Assembly: GCF_009769735.1 (NCBI RefSeq) | Contig: NZ_WSRO01000002.1 | Span: forward strand, 1,116,001 to 1,180,000 | DNA from: Streptomyces sp. BA2 | GTDB lineage: Bacteria; Actinomycetota; Actinomycetes; Streptomycetales; Streptomycetaceae | DNA: 64,000 bases | Direction: 5' to 3' | Part shown: one piece after another, positions 43,758 to 53,473 of the stretch | Position numbering within the stretch: position 1 is the stretch's first letter | How the letters are laid out: each line of letters starts with the position of its first letter | Translations under genes and position numbers: made by a program | Notes under the pieces: model-generated | Database searches by the model: none | Seen by the model: the letters and a program-made list of their open reading frames with translations, nothing else | What the model was told of the DNA's origin: nothing

Positions 43758-44842
43758 CAGAAGACCACCACCGAACGCAGGACGTCCCCGTGATGCATCC
43801 GCTCGAACGCCTTCTCCACGTCTGCCAGCGCGATCGTCTCCGTGACGAACGCGTCGAGGTCGAGGCGCCCCTGCTGGTAGAGGTCGATGAGCATCGGGAA
43901 GTCGCGTGAGGGCAGGCAGTCCCCGTACCAGCTCGACTTGAGCGCGCCGCCGCGCCCGAAGACGTCGAGGAGCGGCAGATCGATGCGCATCTCCGGTGTG
44001 GGCACGCCGACCAGGACGACCGTGCCCGCCAAGTCGCGGGCGTAGAAGGCCTGTTCATAGGTCTCCGGGCGGCCGACCGCCTCGATGACGACGTCGGCGC
44101 CGTTCCCGCCGGTCAGCTCACGGACCGCCTCGACCGGGTCCGCCGCACGGGAGTTGACGGTGTGCGTGGCGCCGAGGCCCTTCGCGGTCTCAAGCTTCTT
44201 GTCGTCGATGTCGACGGCGATGATCTTCGCGGCTCCGGCGAGGCGCGCGCCCACCACCGCGGCGTTGCCGACGCCGCCGCAGCCGATGACGGCGACCGAG
44301 TCGCCTCGGCCCACGTTGCCGGTGTTGATGGCGGCGCCGATACCGGCCATGACTCCGCAGCCGAGGAGTCCGGCCGCGGCGGGCGATGCGGCCGGGTCGA
44401 CCTTGGTGCACTGCCCGGCGGCGACGAGGGTCTTCTCCGCGAAGGCACCGATGCCGAGCGCGGGCGAGAGCTCCGTGCCGTCCGTGAGGGTCATCTTCTG
44501 CTTGGCGTTGTGCGTGGCGAAGCAGTACTGGGGGCTGCCGCGCAGGCACGCGCGGCACTGGCCGCACACCGCACGCCAGTTGAGGATCACGAAGTCGCCG
44601 GGCGCGACCTCCGTGACACCGTCGCCGACCGACTCCACGACGCCCGCCGCCTCATGGCCGAGGAGGAAGGGGAAGTCGTCGTTGATGCCGCCCTCGCGGT
44701 AGTGCAGGTCGGTATGACAGACCCCGCAGGCCTGCACCTTCACCACGGCTTCCCCGGGCCCCGGGTCCGGCACGACGAGCGTCTCGATCCGTACCGGCTC
44801 GCCCTTCGCGCGCGCGATCACGCCCTGTACCTGCTGCGCCAT
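43757..44842 (-). CDS. mscR: S-(hydroxymethyl)mycothiol dehydrogenase
   Basis: 361-residue zinc alcohol dehydrogenase of the class III type. Zinc ligands: [13 protein letters not shown] and GHEAAG for the catalytic site, [15 protein letters not shown] for the structural zinc. NAD-binding: [20 protein letters not shown]. It oxidises the mycothiol-formaldehyde adduct, the actinobacterial counterpart of glutathione-dependent formaldehyde dehydrogenase, and may also reduce S-nitrosomycothiol. I start at ATG 44842 ([17 protein letters not shown]) with GAAGGG 9 bases upstream. The hydrolase downstream completes the pathway. Confidence 0.93.
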   Translation of the reverse strand: MAQQVQGVIARAKGEPVRIETLVVPDPGPGEAVVKVQACGVCHTDLHYREGGINDDFPFLLGHEAAGVVESVGDGVTEVAPGDFVILNWRAVCGQCRACLRGSPQYCFATHNAKQKMTLTDGTELSPALGIGAFAEKTLVAAGQCTKVDPAASPAAAGLLGCGVMAGIGAAINTGNVGRGDSVAVIGCGGVGNAAVVGARLAGAAKIIAVDIDDKKLETAKGLGATHTVNSRAADPVEAVRELTGGNGADVVIEAVGRPETYEQAFYARDLAGTVVLVGVPTPEMRIDLPLLDVFGRGGALKSSWYGDCLPSRDFPMLIDLYQQGRLDLDAFVTETIALADVEKAFERMHHGDVLRSVVVF

Positions 44843-45013
44843 GAGGTCAGCCCTTCTTTCTTCCGGCGTTACTTGCTCGTCCGGCATCGCATGTTCTTCC
44901 CGCATCCTCACAGACCGGGCCCGCCCGCGACGACCCCGGACGCACGAGTTCCGATCATCGATTTCAGGCGCTTTCCCTGATCCGCGGGCCGCGGCGCCGC
45001 CTAGGGTGGGCGG

Positions 45014-45799
45014 GTGCGTGATCTCGCTGCTCAGGCCCTGCTTCCGGTCAACGCGACGCTCGGCGTGGTGCTCCTCGTCCTCCTGCTCGCCGCCGCCACG
45101 ACGGCAGCCGTGTTCCGCCTCTCCCCCGACGGCTCGTACGGCAGGGCGCGGGAGATCCTCGTGGCAGGGGTGCGGGCCGCCGTGCAGCTGGGCGTGGTGT
45201 CCCTGGTGATCGGCTGGGTGATCCACCACGTCGTGGCGCTCTTCGCCTTCCTGCTCCTGATGTTCGCGGTCGCCGCGCGTACGGCGGGGCGCCGCATCAC
45301 TGCCAACGGCTCCTGGTGGTGGGCGGCGCTGCCGATCGCGGGGCCGGTCGTCCCGGTGGTGGCGGGGCTGACCCTGGCCGGTCTGCTGCCGGTGAAGGGC
45401 ATCGCCATGATCCCCGTGACGGGCATCCTCATCGGCGGTGCGCTGACCGCGACGGTGCTCGGCGGGCGCCGGGCCCTGGATGAACTCCGTTCCCGCAACG
45501 GCGAGTTCGAGGCCGGCCTGGCCCTTGGCCTGCCGGACCGGGACGCCCGCCTCGAGGTGATCCGCCCCGCCGCGTCGGACGCCCTGCTGCCGGGACTCGA
45601 CCAGACCCGCACGGTCGGCCTGGTCACACTCCCCGGAGCCTTCGTCGGCATGCTCCTGGGCGGCGCGTCCCCCGTCCTCGCGGGCGCGGTCCAGCTGTTC
45701 GTGCTGATCGCCCTCATGGCTATCCAGGCGATCGCGGTGGCCACAACCGTCGAACTGGTCGCCTGCGGACGCCTGAACCGGACGGCTACTGGGATGTGA
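45014..45799 (+). CDS. FetB/YbbM-type ABC permease (UPF0014)
   Basis: 261 residues from GTG 45014 with multiple membrane segments. Family features are [40 protein letters not shown] and [21 protein letters not shown]. coli FetAB is linked to iron export under peroxide stress. The partner ATPase FetA is not next to it here. The next gene, a thiol peroxidase, follows closely, which fits an oxidative-stress role. Confidence 0.88.
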   Translation: MRDLAAQALLPVNATLGVVLLVLLLAAATTAAVFRLSPDGSYGRAREILVAGVRAAVQLGVVSLVIGWVIHHVVALFAFLLLMFAVAARTAGRRITANGSWWWAALPIAGPVVPVVAGLTLAGLLPVKGIAMIPVTGILIGGALTATVLGGRRALDELRSRNGEFEAGLALGLPDRDARLEVIRPAASDALLPGLDQTRTVGLVTLPGAFVGMLLGGASPVLAGAVQLFVLIALMAIQAIAVATTVELVACGRLNRTATGM

Positions 45800-45828
45800 C
45801 CGACCCGCTGGAGCGTAGGCTCCGGAGC

Positions 45829-46320
45829 ATGTCTGTCTACGACGCGGTAAAGATCGAAAGCCTTCAGGGCGGCACGGCGGACCTGGGCCAGTACCTGGGC
45901 AAGGCCGTCCTGATCGTCAATGTCGCCTCCAAGTGCGGGCTCACCCCGCAGTACGCGGGCCTCGAGCGGCTTCAGGAGAAGTACGCGGCCCGTGGCTTCA
46001 CGGTCCTCGGCGTGCCCTGCAACCAGTTCATGGGCCAGGAGCCCGGTACGTCCGAGGAGATCGCCGAGTTCTGCTCGGCGACGTACGGCGTGACCTTCCC
46101 GATGACCGAGAAGGTCGACGTGAACGGCGACGACCGGCACGCGCTGTACGGGAACCTCGTGGGCACGGCGGATGCCGAGGGGCACACCGGCGACATCCGC
46201 TGGAACTTCGAGAAGTTCCTCGTCGACGCGAGCGGCGACGTGGTCGGCCGGTTCTCCCCGCAGACCGAGCCGGACGCCCCCGAGGTCGTCGCGGCGATCG
46301 AGGCGAACCTGCCGAAGTAA
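45829..46320 (+). CDS. Glutathione peroxidase-family thiol peroxidase
   Basis: 163 residues, starting [13 protein letters not shown] as most family members do. The peroxidatic residue is Cys in [12 protein letters not shown], in place of selenocysteine; the tetrad partners are in [12 protein letters not shown] (Gln, Asn) and [10 protein letters not shown] (Trp, Asn). The CNQF cysteine probably acts as resolving residue with thioredoxin. Start choice is uncertain: ATG 45829 has GGAG only one base away, while an in-frame GTG at 45796 overlaps the FetB stop. Confidence 0.92.
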   Translation: MSVYDAVKIESLQGGTADLGQYLGKAVLIVNVASKCGLTPQYAGLERLQEKYAARGFTVLGVPCNQFMGQEPGTSEEIAEFCSATYGVTFPMTEKVDVNGDDRHALYGNLVGTADAEGHTGDIRWNFEKFLVDASGDVVGRFSPQTEPDAPEVVAAIEANLPK

Positions 46321-46335
46321 CCCAGCCACACCGAC

Positions 46336-46375
46336 AAGGCGCGGTACACCGGCGACTGCCGGTGTACCGCGCCTT
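46336..46375. terminator. Bidirectional terminator with 18-bp stem
   Basis: AAGGCGCGGTACACCGGC (46336-46353) and its exact complement (46358-46375) enclose a GACT loop, 16 bases after the peroxidase stop and 33 before the end of the convergent regulator gene. A-T pairs at the base give short A and T tracts in both directions. Confidence 0.88.
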
Positions 46376-46407
46376 CGCCGTCCGCGGCAGGTGAAGGACG
46401 TGCCGTC

Positions 46408-47310
46408 TCAGGAGTGAGGGGCGGCTCCGGCGGGCACGGCGGCATGAGTCAGGCCCTTGGCAAGGGCCGCGAGCGCGTCGCTCTCCGCGCTGCCCTCCTC
46501 GGCGCTGAACACGTGCACCACCAGGCCCGTCTCACCGGGCGCGGCCGGCACATGCAGGCTCTCGAAGTCCAGGGCGAGAAGACCGGCCACCGGATGCCGC
46601 AGCCGCTTGCGGCCCGCCGCGCACATCACGACCTCGCCGCTGTCCCAGATCCGCCGGAACTCGGCGCTGCGCGCGGCCAGTTCCGCGATGAGCGCGGCAA
46701 GCTCCGGGTCCTCGGGGTAACGCCCCGCCGCCACCCGCAGCTGGCCCACGGCCTCCGCCGCCCTGGCCTCCCACTCGGGGTGGACGTCGCGCGACGCGGG
46801 GTCGAGGAAGAGGAAACGCGCGTTGTTCCGGTTCCGGCGCCGCGGTTCGGCGAGGCCGCCGATCAGCTCGGCGCCGAGGCTGTTCCAGGCGACCACGTCG
46901 AGGCGGTGGTCCGTCGCGAAGGCCGGGAACCCGGCCATGGAGTCCAGGATCCGCCGCAGCAGAGGGCTGACCCGGGCCGTGGGCGCGGGGTCGCGCCGAG
47001 CAGCGGCCAGCGTGGTCAGGTGCCCGCGCTCCGCGGCGTCGAGTCCGAGCGCCCCGGCGAGCGCGTCGAGCACCTCGGGGGACGGCTGGGTCGCCCGGCC
47101 CTGTTCGAGACGTACGTAGTAGTCCACGCTGATCCCGGCGAGCTGGGCCAGCTCCTCGCGGCGCAGCCCGCGCACCCGTCGGCGGCGTCCCCCGGCGATC
47201 CCGACATGCTCCGGCGCGACCCGCCCGCGGCGGGCACGCAGAAATCCGCCGAGTGCCCGCCGGGTGTCGCCGATCCCGTCACTGTTCGTCATGTGATCCG
47301 CGTTCGTCAT
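46408..47310 (-). CDS. XRE-family regulator with MmyB-like ligand domain
   Basis: 300 residues. The HTH is LRREELAQLAGISVDYYVRLEQGRATQPSPEVLDAL near residues 50-85, with RRRRVRGLRR before it; the C-terminal MmyB-like domain has FPAFATDHRLDVVAWNSLGA, NNARFLFLDPASRDVHPEWE and HPVAGLLALDFESLHVP. I favour ATG 47310, which has GGGGA 5 bases upstream; other in-frame ATGs lie at 47328 and 47292. It is divergent from a quinone oxidoreductase gene and probably regulates it, a frequent pairing in Streptomyces. Confidence 0.9.
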   Translation of the reverse strand: MTNADHMTNSDGIGDTRRALGGFLRARRGRVAPEHVGIAGGRRRRVRGLRREELAQLAGISVDYYVRLEQGRATQPSPEVLDALAGALGLDAAERGHLTTLAAARRDPAPTARVSPLLRRILDSMAGFPAFATDHRLDVVAWNSLGAELIGGLAEPRRRNRNNARFLFLDPASRDVHPEWEARAAEAVGQLRVAAGRYPEDPELAALIAELAARSAEFRRIWDSGEVVMCAAGRKRLRHPVAGLLALDFESLHVPAAPGETGLVVHVFSAEEGSAESDALAALAKGLTHAAVPAGAAPHS

Positions 47311-47425
47311 GTGGTCCCCGCCGTCCATGGATCAAGTATGCGTGGCCCTCGCAGTACCAGGATCGGCGTTCCGACGGTCGCACAGGGTTCTGGCTGCGCC
47401 GCCCGCGCCGGGAGAACGTGGCGTC

Positions 47426-48217
47426 ATGAACGAAGCCACGCCCCAGCACAAGAAGATCCTCGTCGTCAGCGCCCACCCGGAACCCCGCTCGCTCAACGCG
47501 TCGCTGGCCGCCTTCGCCGTCGACGAGCTGCGCGCGGCCGGGCACGAGGTGCAGGTGTCCGACCTCTACGCGATGAAGTGGAAGGCGACGGTGGACGCCG
47601 ACGACTTCCCCGGCCACGTCGCGGACCGGCGACTGCACGTGATGGCCGCCTCCGAGCGGGACACCCTTGCGGACCGCCTCTCGCCCGACATCGCGGCGGA
47701 GCAGGAGAAGGTGCGCCGTGCCGACGCGGTGATCCTGCAGTTCCCGATGTGGTGGTTCTCGGCCCCGGCGATTCTGAAGGGCTGGATAGACCGCGTCTTC
47801 ACCAGCGGCTTCGGCTACGGCCCCGCGCTCCCACCGCCCTACGGCGAGGGCGCCTTGGCGGGGCGCCGTGCGCTGGTGTCGGTGACGGTCGGTGCCCGGG
47901 AGTCGTCGTTCTCCGAGCGGGGGATCCACGGGCGTCTCGCGGAGGTCCTGCATCCGGTGCAGCACGGCCTGTTCTGGTTCACCGGCATGGCGCCCCTGGA
48001 GCCGTTCGCGGTGTACGCCGCCAACGAGCTGCCGGAGGATCAGTTCGCGGCGGCGAAGCGGGAGTACGCGCGACGCCTCGCCGGGCTCTTCACGGATGAG
48101 CCGGTCCCGTTCCGCTCGCTCGTCGGCGGCGACTACGACCACGACATGCGGTTGCTGCCGGGCGTGGAGGCGCCGGGGACGAAGGGGCTGGATCTCCACG
48201 TCAGGGCGCGCGGCTGA
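47426..48217 (+). CDS. NAD(P)H:quinone oxidoreductase, flavodoxin-like
   Basis: 263 residues. ILVVSAHPEPRSLNASLAAF is the FMN/FAD phosphate-binding start of Flavodoxin_2 enzymes; LQFPMWWFSAPAILKGWIDR and FGYGPALPPPYGEGALAGRR are typical of the NQO1/MdaB group. It reduces quinones or electrophiles by two electrons in the cytoplasm. It starts 115 bases from the divergent XRE regulator. Confidence 0.9.
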   Translation: MNEATPQHKKILVVSAHPEPRSLNASLAAFAVDELRAAGHEVQVSDLYAMKWKATVDADDFPGHVADRRLHVMAASERDTLADRLSPDIAAEQEKVRRADAVILQFPMWWFSAPAILKGWIDRVFTSGFGYGPALPPPYGEGALAGRRALVSVTVGARESSFSERGIHGRLAEVLHPVQHGLFWFTGMAPLEPFAVYAANELPEDQFAAAKREYARRLAGLFTDEPVPFRSLVGGDYDHDMRLLPGVEAPGTKGLDLHVRARG

Positions 48218-48385
48218 GGGGCGGGCGGGGTGACGGTCCTGGGTACCTGGGGGGAAATAATGGGGAGAGCGGTCATTCGGGACCGACCTCACAACTCCCT
48301 TGGCGCGCAGGCCGCCGGCCACCCCGTACATCCAGCCGGACCAAGCTGACCTGCGGGCTTCAGGCCGCGCTCGTACGGTGACTGA

Positions 48386-49558
48386 ATGGTCATCAGGTAC
48401 CTCCCGCGCTCCTCGTCCGTCCGCACCGCGGCCCTCGCGCTGGCCGCTCTGGTCCTCCTGCCCACACCCGTCTCCGCGGCCGTCGAGGAGCCCACGCCAC
48501 CCAAGCCGGGACCCGCATACTCCTCGAACCTCCTCGACAGGCCGGGCGTTCAGGTCCGGCCCGGCGCCGGCGCCCCGGCCGTGCCGAGCGACGTCTCCGC
48601 TCTCTCCTGGCTGGTGGCCGACGCCCGTTCGGGCGAAGTGCTCGCCGCCCACAACGCGCACCGTCAACTGCCGCCCGCCTCCACCCTGAAGTCGCTCTTC
48701 GCCCTCACGGCCCTGCCCCACCTGGACGCCGTGGCCCGGCACCGGGTCACCCAGAGCGAGCTCTCCGAGGTCGGGGACGGCAGCAGCCTGGTGGGGGTCG
48801 AGGCGGGGCGCAGCTACACCGTCGCCGACCTGTGGCGCGGCGTGTTCCTCAGCTCCGGCAACGACGCCGTGCACGTGCTGGCCAAGCTCAACGGCGGCTG
48901 GCAGCGGACCGTCCGTCAGATGCGCGCGAAGGCCCGCGCCTTGGGCGCCCACGACACCCATGTGGTCTCTCCCGACGGTTACGACGCGGCGGGGCAGGTG
49001 TCATCGGCGTACGACCTGGCGGTCTTCGGCCGGGCGGGGCTCGCGGACCCGCAGTTCGCCCGTTACTGCTCGACGTCGATCGCGAAGTTCCCGCACGGCG
49101 ACTGGTCCTACCCCATCCAGAACACCAACCGGCTCCTCACCGGAGCCGACGGCGTGGCCCCCTACCCGGGCCTGCTCGGCATCAAGAACGGCTACACCAG
49201 CCACGCGGGCAACACCCTCATCAGCGCGGCGCAGCGCGGCGGCCGAACCCTCGTCGTGTCGGTGATGAACCCTCAGGCTCGCGGCGGGTACCGCGTGTAC
49301 GAGGAGACCAGGTCGCTCCTCGACTGGGGGTTCAAGGCGGCGAAGCACGTCAGGCCGGTGGGTTCGCTGATCCCCGAGAACGAGAGGCGGGGCACGGCGC
49401 AGGGTCCCGTGCCCGCTGCCGAGCTCGCCGCCCATGCGAGCGGTTCGGACGGCTCGGACTGGACCGCGAACCTTCTCGTGGCCGGGGGTTCGGCGGCTCT
49501 GGTGGCGGGTGCGGTGGTGGTGATCCGGCGGCGGCGGTCGGCCCGCCTCCACCGCTGA
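48386..49558 (+). CDS. D-alanyl-D-alanine carboxypeptidase (PBP5 type)
   Basis: 390 residues with a signal peptide (VRTAALALAALVLLPTPVSA). The serine peptidase motifs are S99-T-L-K102, S157-G-N159 and K267-N-G269; the third is normally KTG. A C-terminal hydrophobic segment (LLVAGGSAALVAGAVVVI) followed by RRRRSARLHR anchors it in the membrane. It trims the terminal D-Ala of peptidoglycan stem peptides. GTG/ATG choice: ATG 48386 precedes the signal peptide. Confidence 0.9.
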   Translation: MVIRYLPRSSSVRTAALALAALVLLPTPVSAAVEEPTPPKPGPAYSSNLLDRPGVQVRPGAGAPAVPSDVSALSWLVADARSGEVLAAHNAHRQLPPASTLKSLFALTALPHLDAVARHRVTQSELSEVGDGSSLVGVEAGRSYTVADLWRGVFLSSGNDAVHVLAKLNGGWQRTVRQMRAKARALGAHDTHVVSPDGYDAAGQVSSAYDLAVFGRAGLADPQFARYCSTSIAKFPHGDWSYPIQNTNRLLTGADGVAPYPGLLGIKNGYTSHAGNTLISAAQRGGRTLVVSVMNPQARGGYRVYEETRSLLDWGFKAAKHVRPVGSLIPENERRGTAQGPVPAAELAAHASGSDGSDWTANLLVAGGSAALVAGAVVVIRRRRSARLHR

Positions 49559-49579
49559 TCGTGGCCGGGGGCCTCCCGC

Positions 49580-49993
49580 TCAGACTCCGCCCAGCAGACG
49601 GGCGAGATCCTGGTCGAGGCCGAGCCCCGCGGCCTCGCGCCCCACCCCCACCACGGCGTACGTACGGAGCAGGAAACGCCGCAGCACGGCTCTGTCGAAC
49701 TGCACAAGGGCCAGACCCTGCGGCGCGTGGAACTCGAGAACCGTGCGGGCCCGGCCGCACGGCCAGATGTGCACGTCGCCGCCGCCCGCGGGGGCGCGGA
49801 GCCCCTCCTCCAGGAGCTGACGGGCGAAGATCCAGGTGACTTCCGCGCCATCGAGGGAGGCCTCCGACGGGAAGACGATCTGGACGGCCAGGGGGTCGGC
49901 CGCCTCATAGCGCAGGGTCACGGGCAGCGCGCGCTCGCGCCCTTCGGGGGTGATCAGGCAGGCGCGGGCGGGCTGCTCAAGGGTGACGGCCAT
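49580..49993 (-). CDS. SsgA-like sporulation/cell division protein
   Basis: 137 residues of the SALP family, found only in sporulating actinomycetes: RALPVTLRYEAADPLAVQIV, FPSEASLDGAEVTWIFARQL, HIWPCGRARTVLEFHAPQG and LLRTYAVVGVGREAAGLGLD. These proteins control septum placement and cell-wall remodelling. Which of the SsgA-SsgG paralogues it is I cannot say. The ATG at 49993 has GGAG 8 bases upstream; the longer in-frame reading to 50077 lacks one. Confidence 0.92.
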   Translation of the reverse strand: MAVTLEQPARACLITPEGRERALPVTLRYEAADPLAVQIVFPSEASLDGAEVTWIFARQLLEEGLRAPAGGGDVHIWPCGRARTVLEFHAPQGLALVQFDRAVLRRFLLRTYAVVGVGREAAGLGLDQDLARLLGGV

Positions 49994-50199
49994 GATCGGA
50001 CTCCTGTTCTGGCGCAGCTGCCGCTGCTCGCTCTGCGTTCTTCCGTGCCTGTTCGAGTCCGTGGCCAGGTGGTTCATTACGCGACACGCGGGCCGATCTC
50101 TGTGACCTGCGCCACTCCCGCATCACAAGTCGGACATTTAACGCCTAGGCTTTCGAATTCGTCCGAACCACCCGCAGTGGGACCGGGAGAGCTTCTGCC

Positions 50200-51654
50200 A
50201 TGACCGACGTCTCCGCCGACGGGCCCGTCACCACGCCCGCCACGGCCGCGTACTCCCGCATCTACGAGGAGGAACAGCCGCGCCTCGTCGCCTACGCGCG
50301 CTCGCTGACCGGCAGCGCCTGGGTCGCCGACGACCTCGTCGCGGAGGCGCACTTCCGCGTCTGGCGGCGGCTGTCCGCGGGGCACGAGATCGAGAACGTA
50401 CCGGCGTACCTCATGACGACCGTGCGGCACCTGGCCGCGGCCGTGGGGCGCGATGCCGGGCGCGAGACACCGCGTGATCCGCATGCCCCGGAGACGGTCG
50501 AGCCCTTCGGCGTGGTGGCCGGTGGCGGTGACGACCCCGGTGACCGTGTCTCCTCCGTGGATCTGCTCGGCCGCGTGCTCGGGCAGCTGCCCGAGCGCTG
50601 GGTGAAGGCGTTGTGGCTCGCCGAGGCGGAGGGGCAGCCGCTGGAGACGGTCGGGCGCCGGATCGGTGCCGGGCGGGGCGCGACGGCCGTACTGCTCCAC
50701 CGCGCCCGCGAGGGGATGCGGCAGGCGTTCCTGCGCGCGCATCCCGGGACGCCCGAGGATCCCGCGTGCGAGCAGCACTGGGACCGCATACCCGGGCACA
50801 TACGCGGCGAGGCCTCGGCCCGGCAGTCCGAGCAGCTGCTCGCCCACCTCGACGGCTGCGCCGACTGCCGGGGACGGCTCGCGCTGCTCGCCCGCGCGAA
50901 CGACCGGCTGCCCGCGCTGGCCGGACCGGCGCTGCTGATCTTCGTCCTGGGCGGCACGGGCAAGTTCCTCCTGCCGCTGGCCGCGGGTTCCGCGGGGGCT
51001 GCGGGGGCCGCGGGGGCCGCTTCCGGCTCGGGTGGGCACGGGGGCTTCCTGCACGGCGTACGTCACGTCCTCACCGGAGGGGGCAAGGTGCCTGCCGCGG
51101 TGGCGGGGGTCGTGGGTGTGTCCGTGGCGGGGGCGGCTGTGGCGGCGGGGCTCGTGCTCGGGGGGCCGGGCCCTGCGGTGCCGCCACAGCGGGCCACTGC
51201 GGTGGAGAGCGGGGCGCCGGAGCGGGCTCCCTCTTCGACGGACTCGACGGCTCCTGTGCCGGAGCCTCGGGGGGAGGGTGCGGGGCCTGGTTCTGCTCCG
51301 GCTCCGGCGGAGGAGGCGCCTGCGGTGCGGGATTCTCCCGTGGAGGAAGCTCCTGCGAAGCCGGTGGCGCCCCCGGCTGAGCCGCCGGCTCAGGCTGAGC
51401 AGCAGGGTCCGGTGGAGCAGCCGGAGGTGCCGGGCCCGGTTGAGCCGGTTGAGCCGGTGGCGCCTACTGAGCCGACCGAGCCGGTCGTGCCGCCCGTCGA
51501 GCCGACGGAGACTGCGACGCCGGTACCGACGCCTACGCCTACGCCTCCCCCGACACCCACTCCGGTGGACCCGACGCCGGTCGAGCCCACGCCTCCGCCG
51601 TCGCCGGTCTGTGAGCCCTGGGTCGGGCCGATCCATATCTGCCACAGTCCGTAG
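50200..51654 (+). CDS. ECF sigma factor fused to zinc-finger anti-sigma-like and membrane domains
   Basis: 484 residues. The sigma part (about 20-185) has region 2 (QPRLVAYARSLTGSAWVADD, AHFRVWRRL) and region 4 (LPERWVKALWLAEAEGQPLE, then TAVLLHRAREGMRQAF). A zf-HC2-like segment follows (HIRGEASARQSEQLLAHLDGCADC, Cys near 221 and 224), then hydrophobic segments (LLIFVLGGTGKFLLPLAAG and PAAVAGVVGVSVAGAAVAAG) and a Pro-rich tail of about 150 residues ending in a two-Cys motif (CEPWVGPIHIC). Sigma and anti-sigma-like modules in one membrane-bound chain resemble ECF groups with fused anti-sigma extensions. Activity probably requires release by proteolysis or a conformational change. No separate anti-sigma gene is adjacent. 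Confidence 0.9.
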   Translation: MTDVSADGPVTTPATAAYSRIYEEEQPRLVAYARSLTGSAWVADDLVAEAHFRVWRRLSAGHEIENVPAYLMTTVRHLAAAVGRDAGRETPRDPHAPETVEPFGVVAGGGDDPGDRVSSVDLLGRVLGQLPERWVKALWLAEAEGQPLETVGRRIGAGRGATAVLLHRAREGMRQAFLRAHPGTPEDPACEQHWDRIPGHIRGEASARQSEQLLAHLDGCADCRGRLALLARANDRLPALAGPALLIFVLGGTGKFLLPLAAGSAGAAGAAGAASGSGGHGGFLHGVRHVLTGGGKVPAAVAGVVGVSVAGAAVAAGLVLGGPGPAVPPQRATAVESGAPERAPSSTDSTAPVPEPRGEGAGPGSAPAPAEEAPAVRDSPVEEAPAKPVAPPAEPPAQAEQQGPVEQPEVPGPVEPVEPVAPTEPTEPVVPPVEPTETATPVPTPTPTPPPTPTPVDPTPVEPTPPPSPVCEPWVGPIHICHSP

Positions 51655-51656
51655 TC

Positions 51657-51694
51657 GGGGGCGGGGCAACAGGCTCAGTCCCCAACCCCGCCCC
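51657..51694 (+). terminator. Hairpin terminator after the sigma factor gene
   Basis: A run of Gs (GGGGCGGGG, ending at 51666) pairs with CCCCGCCCC (51686-51694), giving a 9-bp GC stem with a 19-base loop directly after the stop, followed by TT. Confidence 0.6.
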
Positions 51695-51851
51695 TTCCCG
51701 AAAACCCGCTGGCGCGGGGGCCTTGCGTGCCGTCATCACCGGCTCCGCCGAGTTCGTCCTCAAACGCCGGACGGGCTGAAAGCTTCGCCGGGTGGGTGGG
51801 CGGGAAAGGGCCCGGTTTCGGGTAGGGGCGGGATCGGGGAAAGGAGAACGC

Positions 51852-53393
51852 ATGCTCCTCGCCCGCCTGGCCCACGTATCCGCCGCCGTCGCCACCACCC
51901 CCGCCCGGTCCCAGAAGATCACCCTCCTCGCCGGCCTCTTCCGCGCGGCCGCCCCCGCCGACGCCCCCATCGTCATCCCCTACCTCGCGGGCCGCCTCCC
52001 CCAGGGGAGGCTGGGTATCGGGTGGAGTCTTCTGAAGGAGGCGCCCCCGCCCGCCGCCGAGCCCACCCTCACCGTGCAGGCCACGGACAACGCCCTGACC
52101 GCCATCGGCGCCGTGTCGGGGCAGGGGTCCCAGGCCGAACGCAGGCGACTCGTAAGGGAGTTGATGGGTTCCGCCACCGGCGAGGAGCAGCGGTTCCTCG
52201 TCGGGCTGCTGACCGGCGAGGTCCGGCAGGGTGCCCTCGATGCCATCGCCGTGGAGGGCCTCGCCCGCGCCACGGAGGCCCCGCCGGCATCCGTGCGCCG
52301 CGCGGTGATGCTCGCCGGGGCGGTGACGCCCGTCGCCGAGGCCCTCCTCGCGAGGGGGCCGAGCGCGGTGGACGAGTTTCGGCTCAGCGTCGGGCGGCCC
52401 GTGCTGCCGATGCTCGCGCACGGCGCCGGGTCCGTCACCGAAGGGGTCGGCAAGCTGGGCGGGCCGTGCGCCGTCGAGGAGAAGCTGGACGGCATTCGCG
52501 TCCAGGTGCACCGCGACGGGGACGACGTCCGCGTCTACACCCGTACCCTCGACGACATCACCGACCGCTTGCCCGAACTCACCGACGCCGCACGGGGCTT
52601 GGCGGGGGATACCTTCATTCTCGACGGTGAAGTCATCGCGCTCGACAGCCACGGCAGACCCCGGCCCTTCCAAGAGATCGCCGGACGCGTGGGGTCCCGT
52701 GTCGACGTCACCACCGCCGCCGCCGGACTCCCCGTCTCCCCCGTCTTCTTCGACGCCCTGTACGCCGAGGGGATGGATCTCCTCGATCTGCCGTTCGTCG
52801 AGCGTCACAGCCATCTGGCCCGGCTCGTCCCCGAGCCGATGCGGGTGCGGCGCGCCCTCGTCACCGACCCCGCCGACGAGGCCGAACTCGGCGCCGCGGA
52901 GGAGTTCTTCGCCGACACGCTGCGCCGCGGCCATGAAGGCGTCGTGCTCAAGGCCCTCGACGCGCCGTACATCGCAGGGCGCCGCGGTGCGAGCTGGCTG
53001 AAGGTCAAGCCCGTGCACACCCTGGACCTCGTCGTGCTCGCCGCCGAGTGGGGGCATGGGCGGCGGACCGGCAAGCTGTCCAACCTGCATCTGGGTGCCC
53101 GGCGACCGGACGGAACGTTCGCCATGCTCGGCAAGACCTTCAAAGGCATGACCGACGTGATGCTCGCCTGGCAGACCGAGCGGCTGCGTGAGCTCGCGGT
53201 CAGCGACGACGGCTTCGTCGTGACCGTACGTCCGGAGCTCGTCGTCGAGATCGCCTACGACGGGCTGCAGAAGTCCACCCGCTATCCGGCCGGCGTCACG
53301 CTCCGCTTCGCCCGGGTCGTGCGCTATCGCGAGGACAAGTCACCGGCGGAAGCCGATTCCGTCGAGACGGTGTTGGCGGAGCGTCAGCCATAG
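51852..53393 (+). CDS. ATP-dependent DNA ligase (LigB type)
   Basis: 513 residues. The adenylated lysine is Lys211 in EEKLDGIRVQVHRDG; other nucleotidyltransferase motifs are FILDGEVIALD, HEGVVLKALDAPY and SWLKVKPVHTLDLVV. An N-terminal DNA-binding domain (KITLLAGLFRAAAP, GRLGIGWSLL) and C-terminal OB fold (KTFKGMTDVMLAWQTERLRE, VEIAYDGLQKST) complete it. It joins DNA nicks with ATP, additional to the essential NAD-dependent ligase. AAGGAG lies 5-6 bases before the ATG. It is monocistronic. Confidence 0.93.
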   Translation: MLLARLAHVSAAVATTPARSQKITLLAGLFRAAAPADAPIVIPYLAGRLPQGRLGIGWSLLKEAPPPAAEPTLTVQATDNALTAIGAVSGQGSQAERRRLVRELMGSATGEEQRFLVGLLTGEVRQGALDAIAVEGLARATEAPPASVRRAVMLAGAVTPVAEALLARGPSAVDEFRLSVGRPVLPMLAHGAGSVTEGVGKLGGPCAVEEKLDGIRVQVHRDGDDVRVYTRTLDDITDRLPELTDAARGLAGDTFILDGEVIALDSHGRPRPFQEIAGRVGSRVDVTTAAAGLPVSPVFFDALYAEGMDLLDLPFVERHSHLARLVPEPMRVRRALVTDPADEAELGAAEEFFADTLRRGHEGVVLKALDAPYIAGRRGASWLKVKPVHTLDLVVLAAEWGHGRRTGKLSNLHLGARRPDGTFAMLGKTFKGMTDVMLAWQTERLRELAVSDDGFVVTVRPELVVEIAYDGLQKSTRYPAGVTLRFARVVRYREDKSPAEADSVETVLAERQP

Positions 53394-53473
53394 CCCCGGA
53401 GCGGGACCCCTACCACCAAGTTCTGGCAAAGAACGGGCCGATAGGGTGACCTTAACGCCGTATTGACGCCCAT

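Noticed and set aside
48218..48385. Cyclic di-AMP riboswitch before the carboxypeptidase gene
   Set aside because: Such riboswitches precede some Streptomyces wall hydrolases, but the 168-base leader shows no matching conserved blocks.
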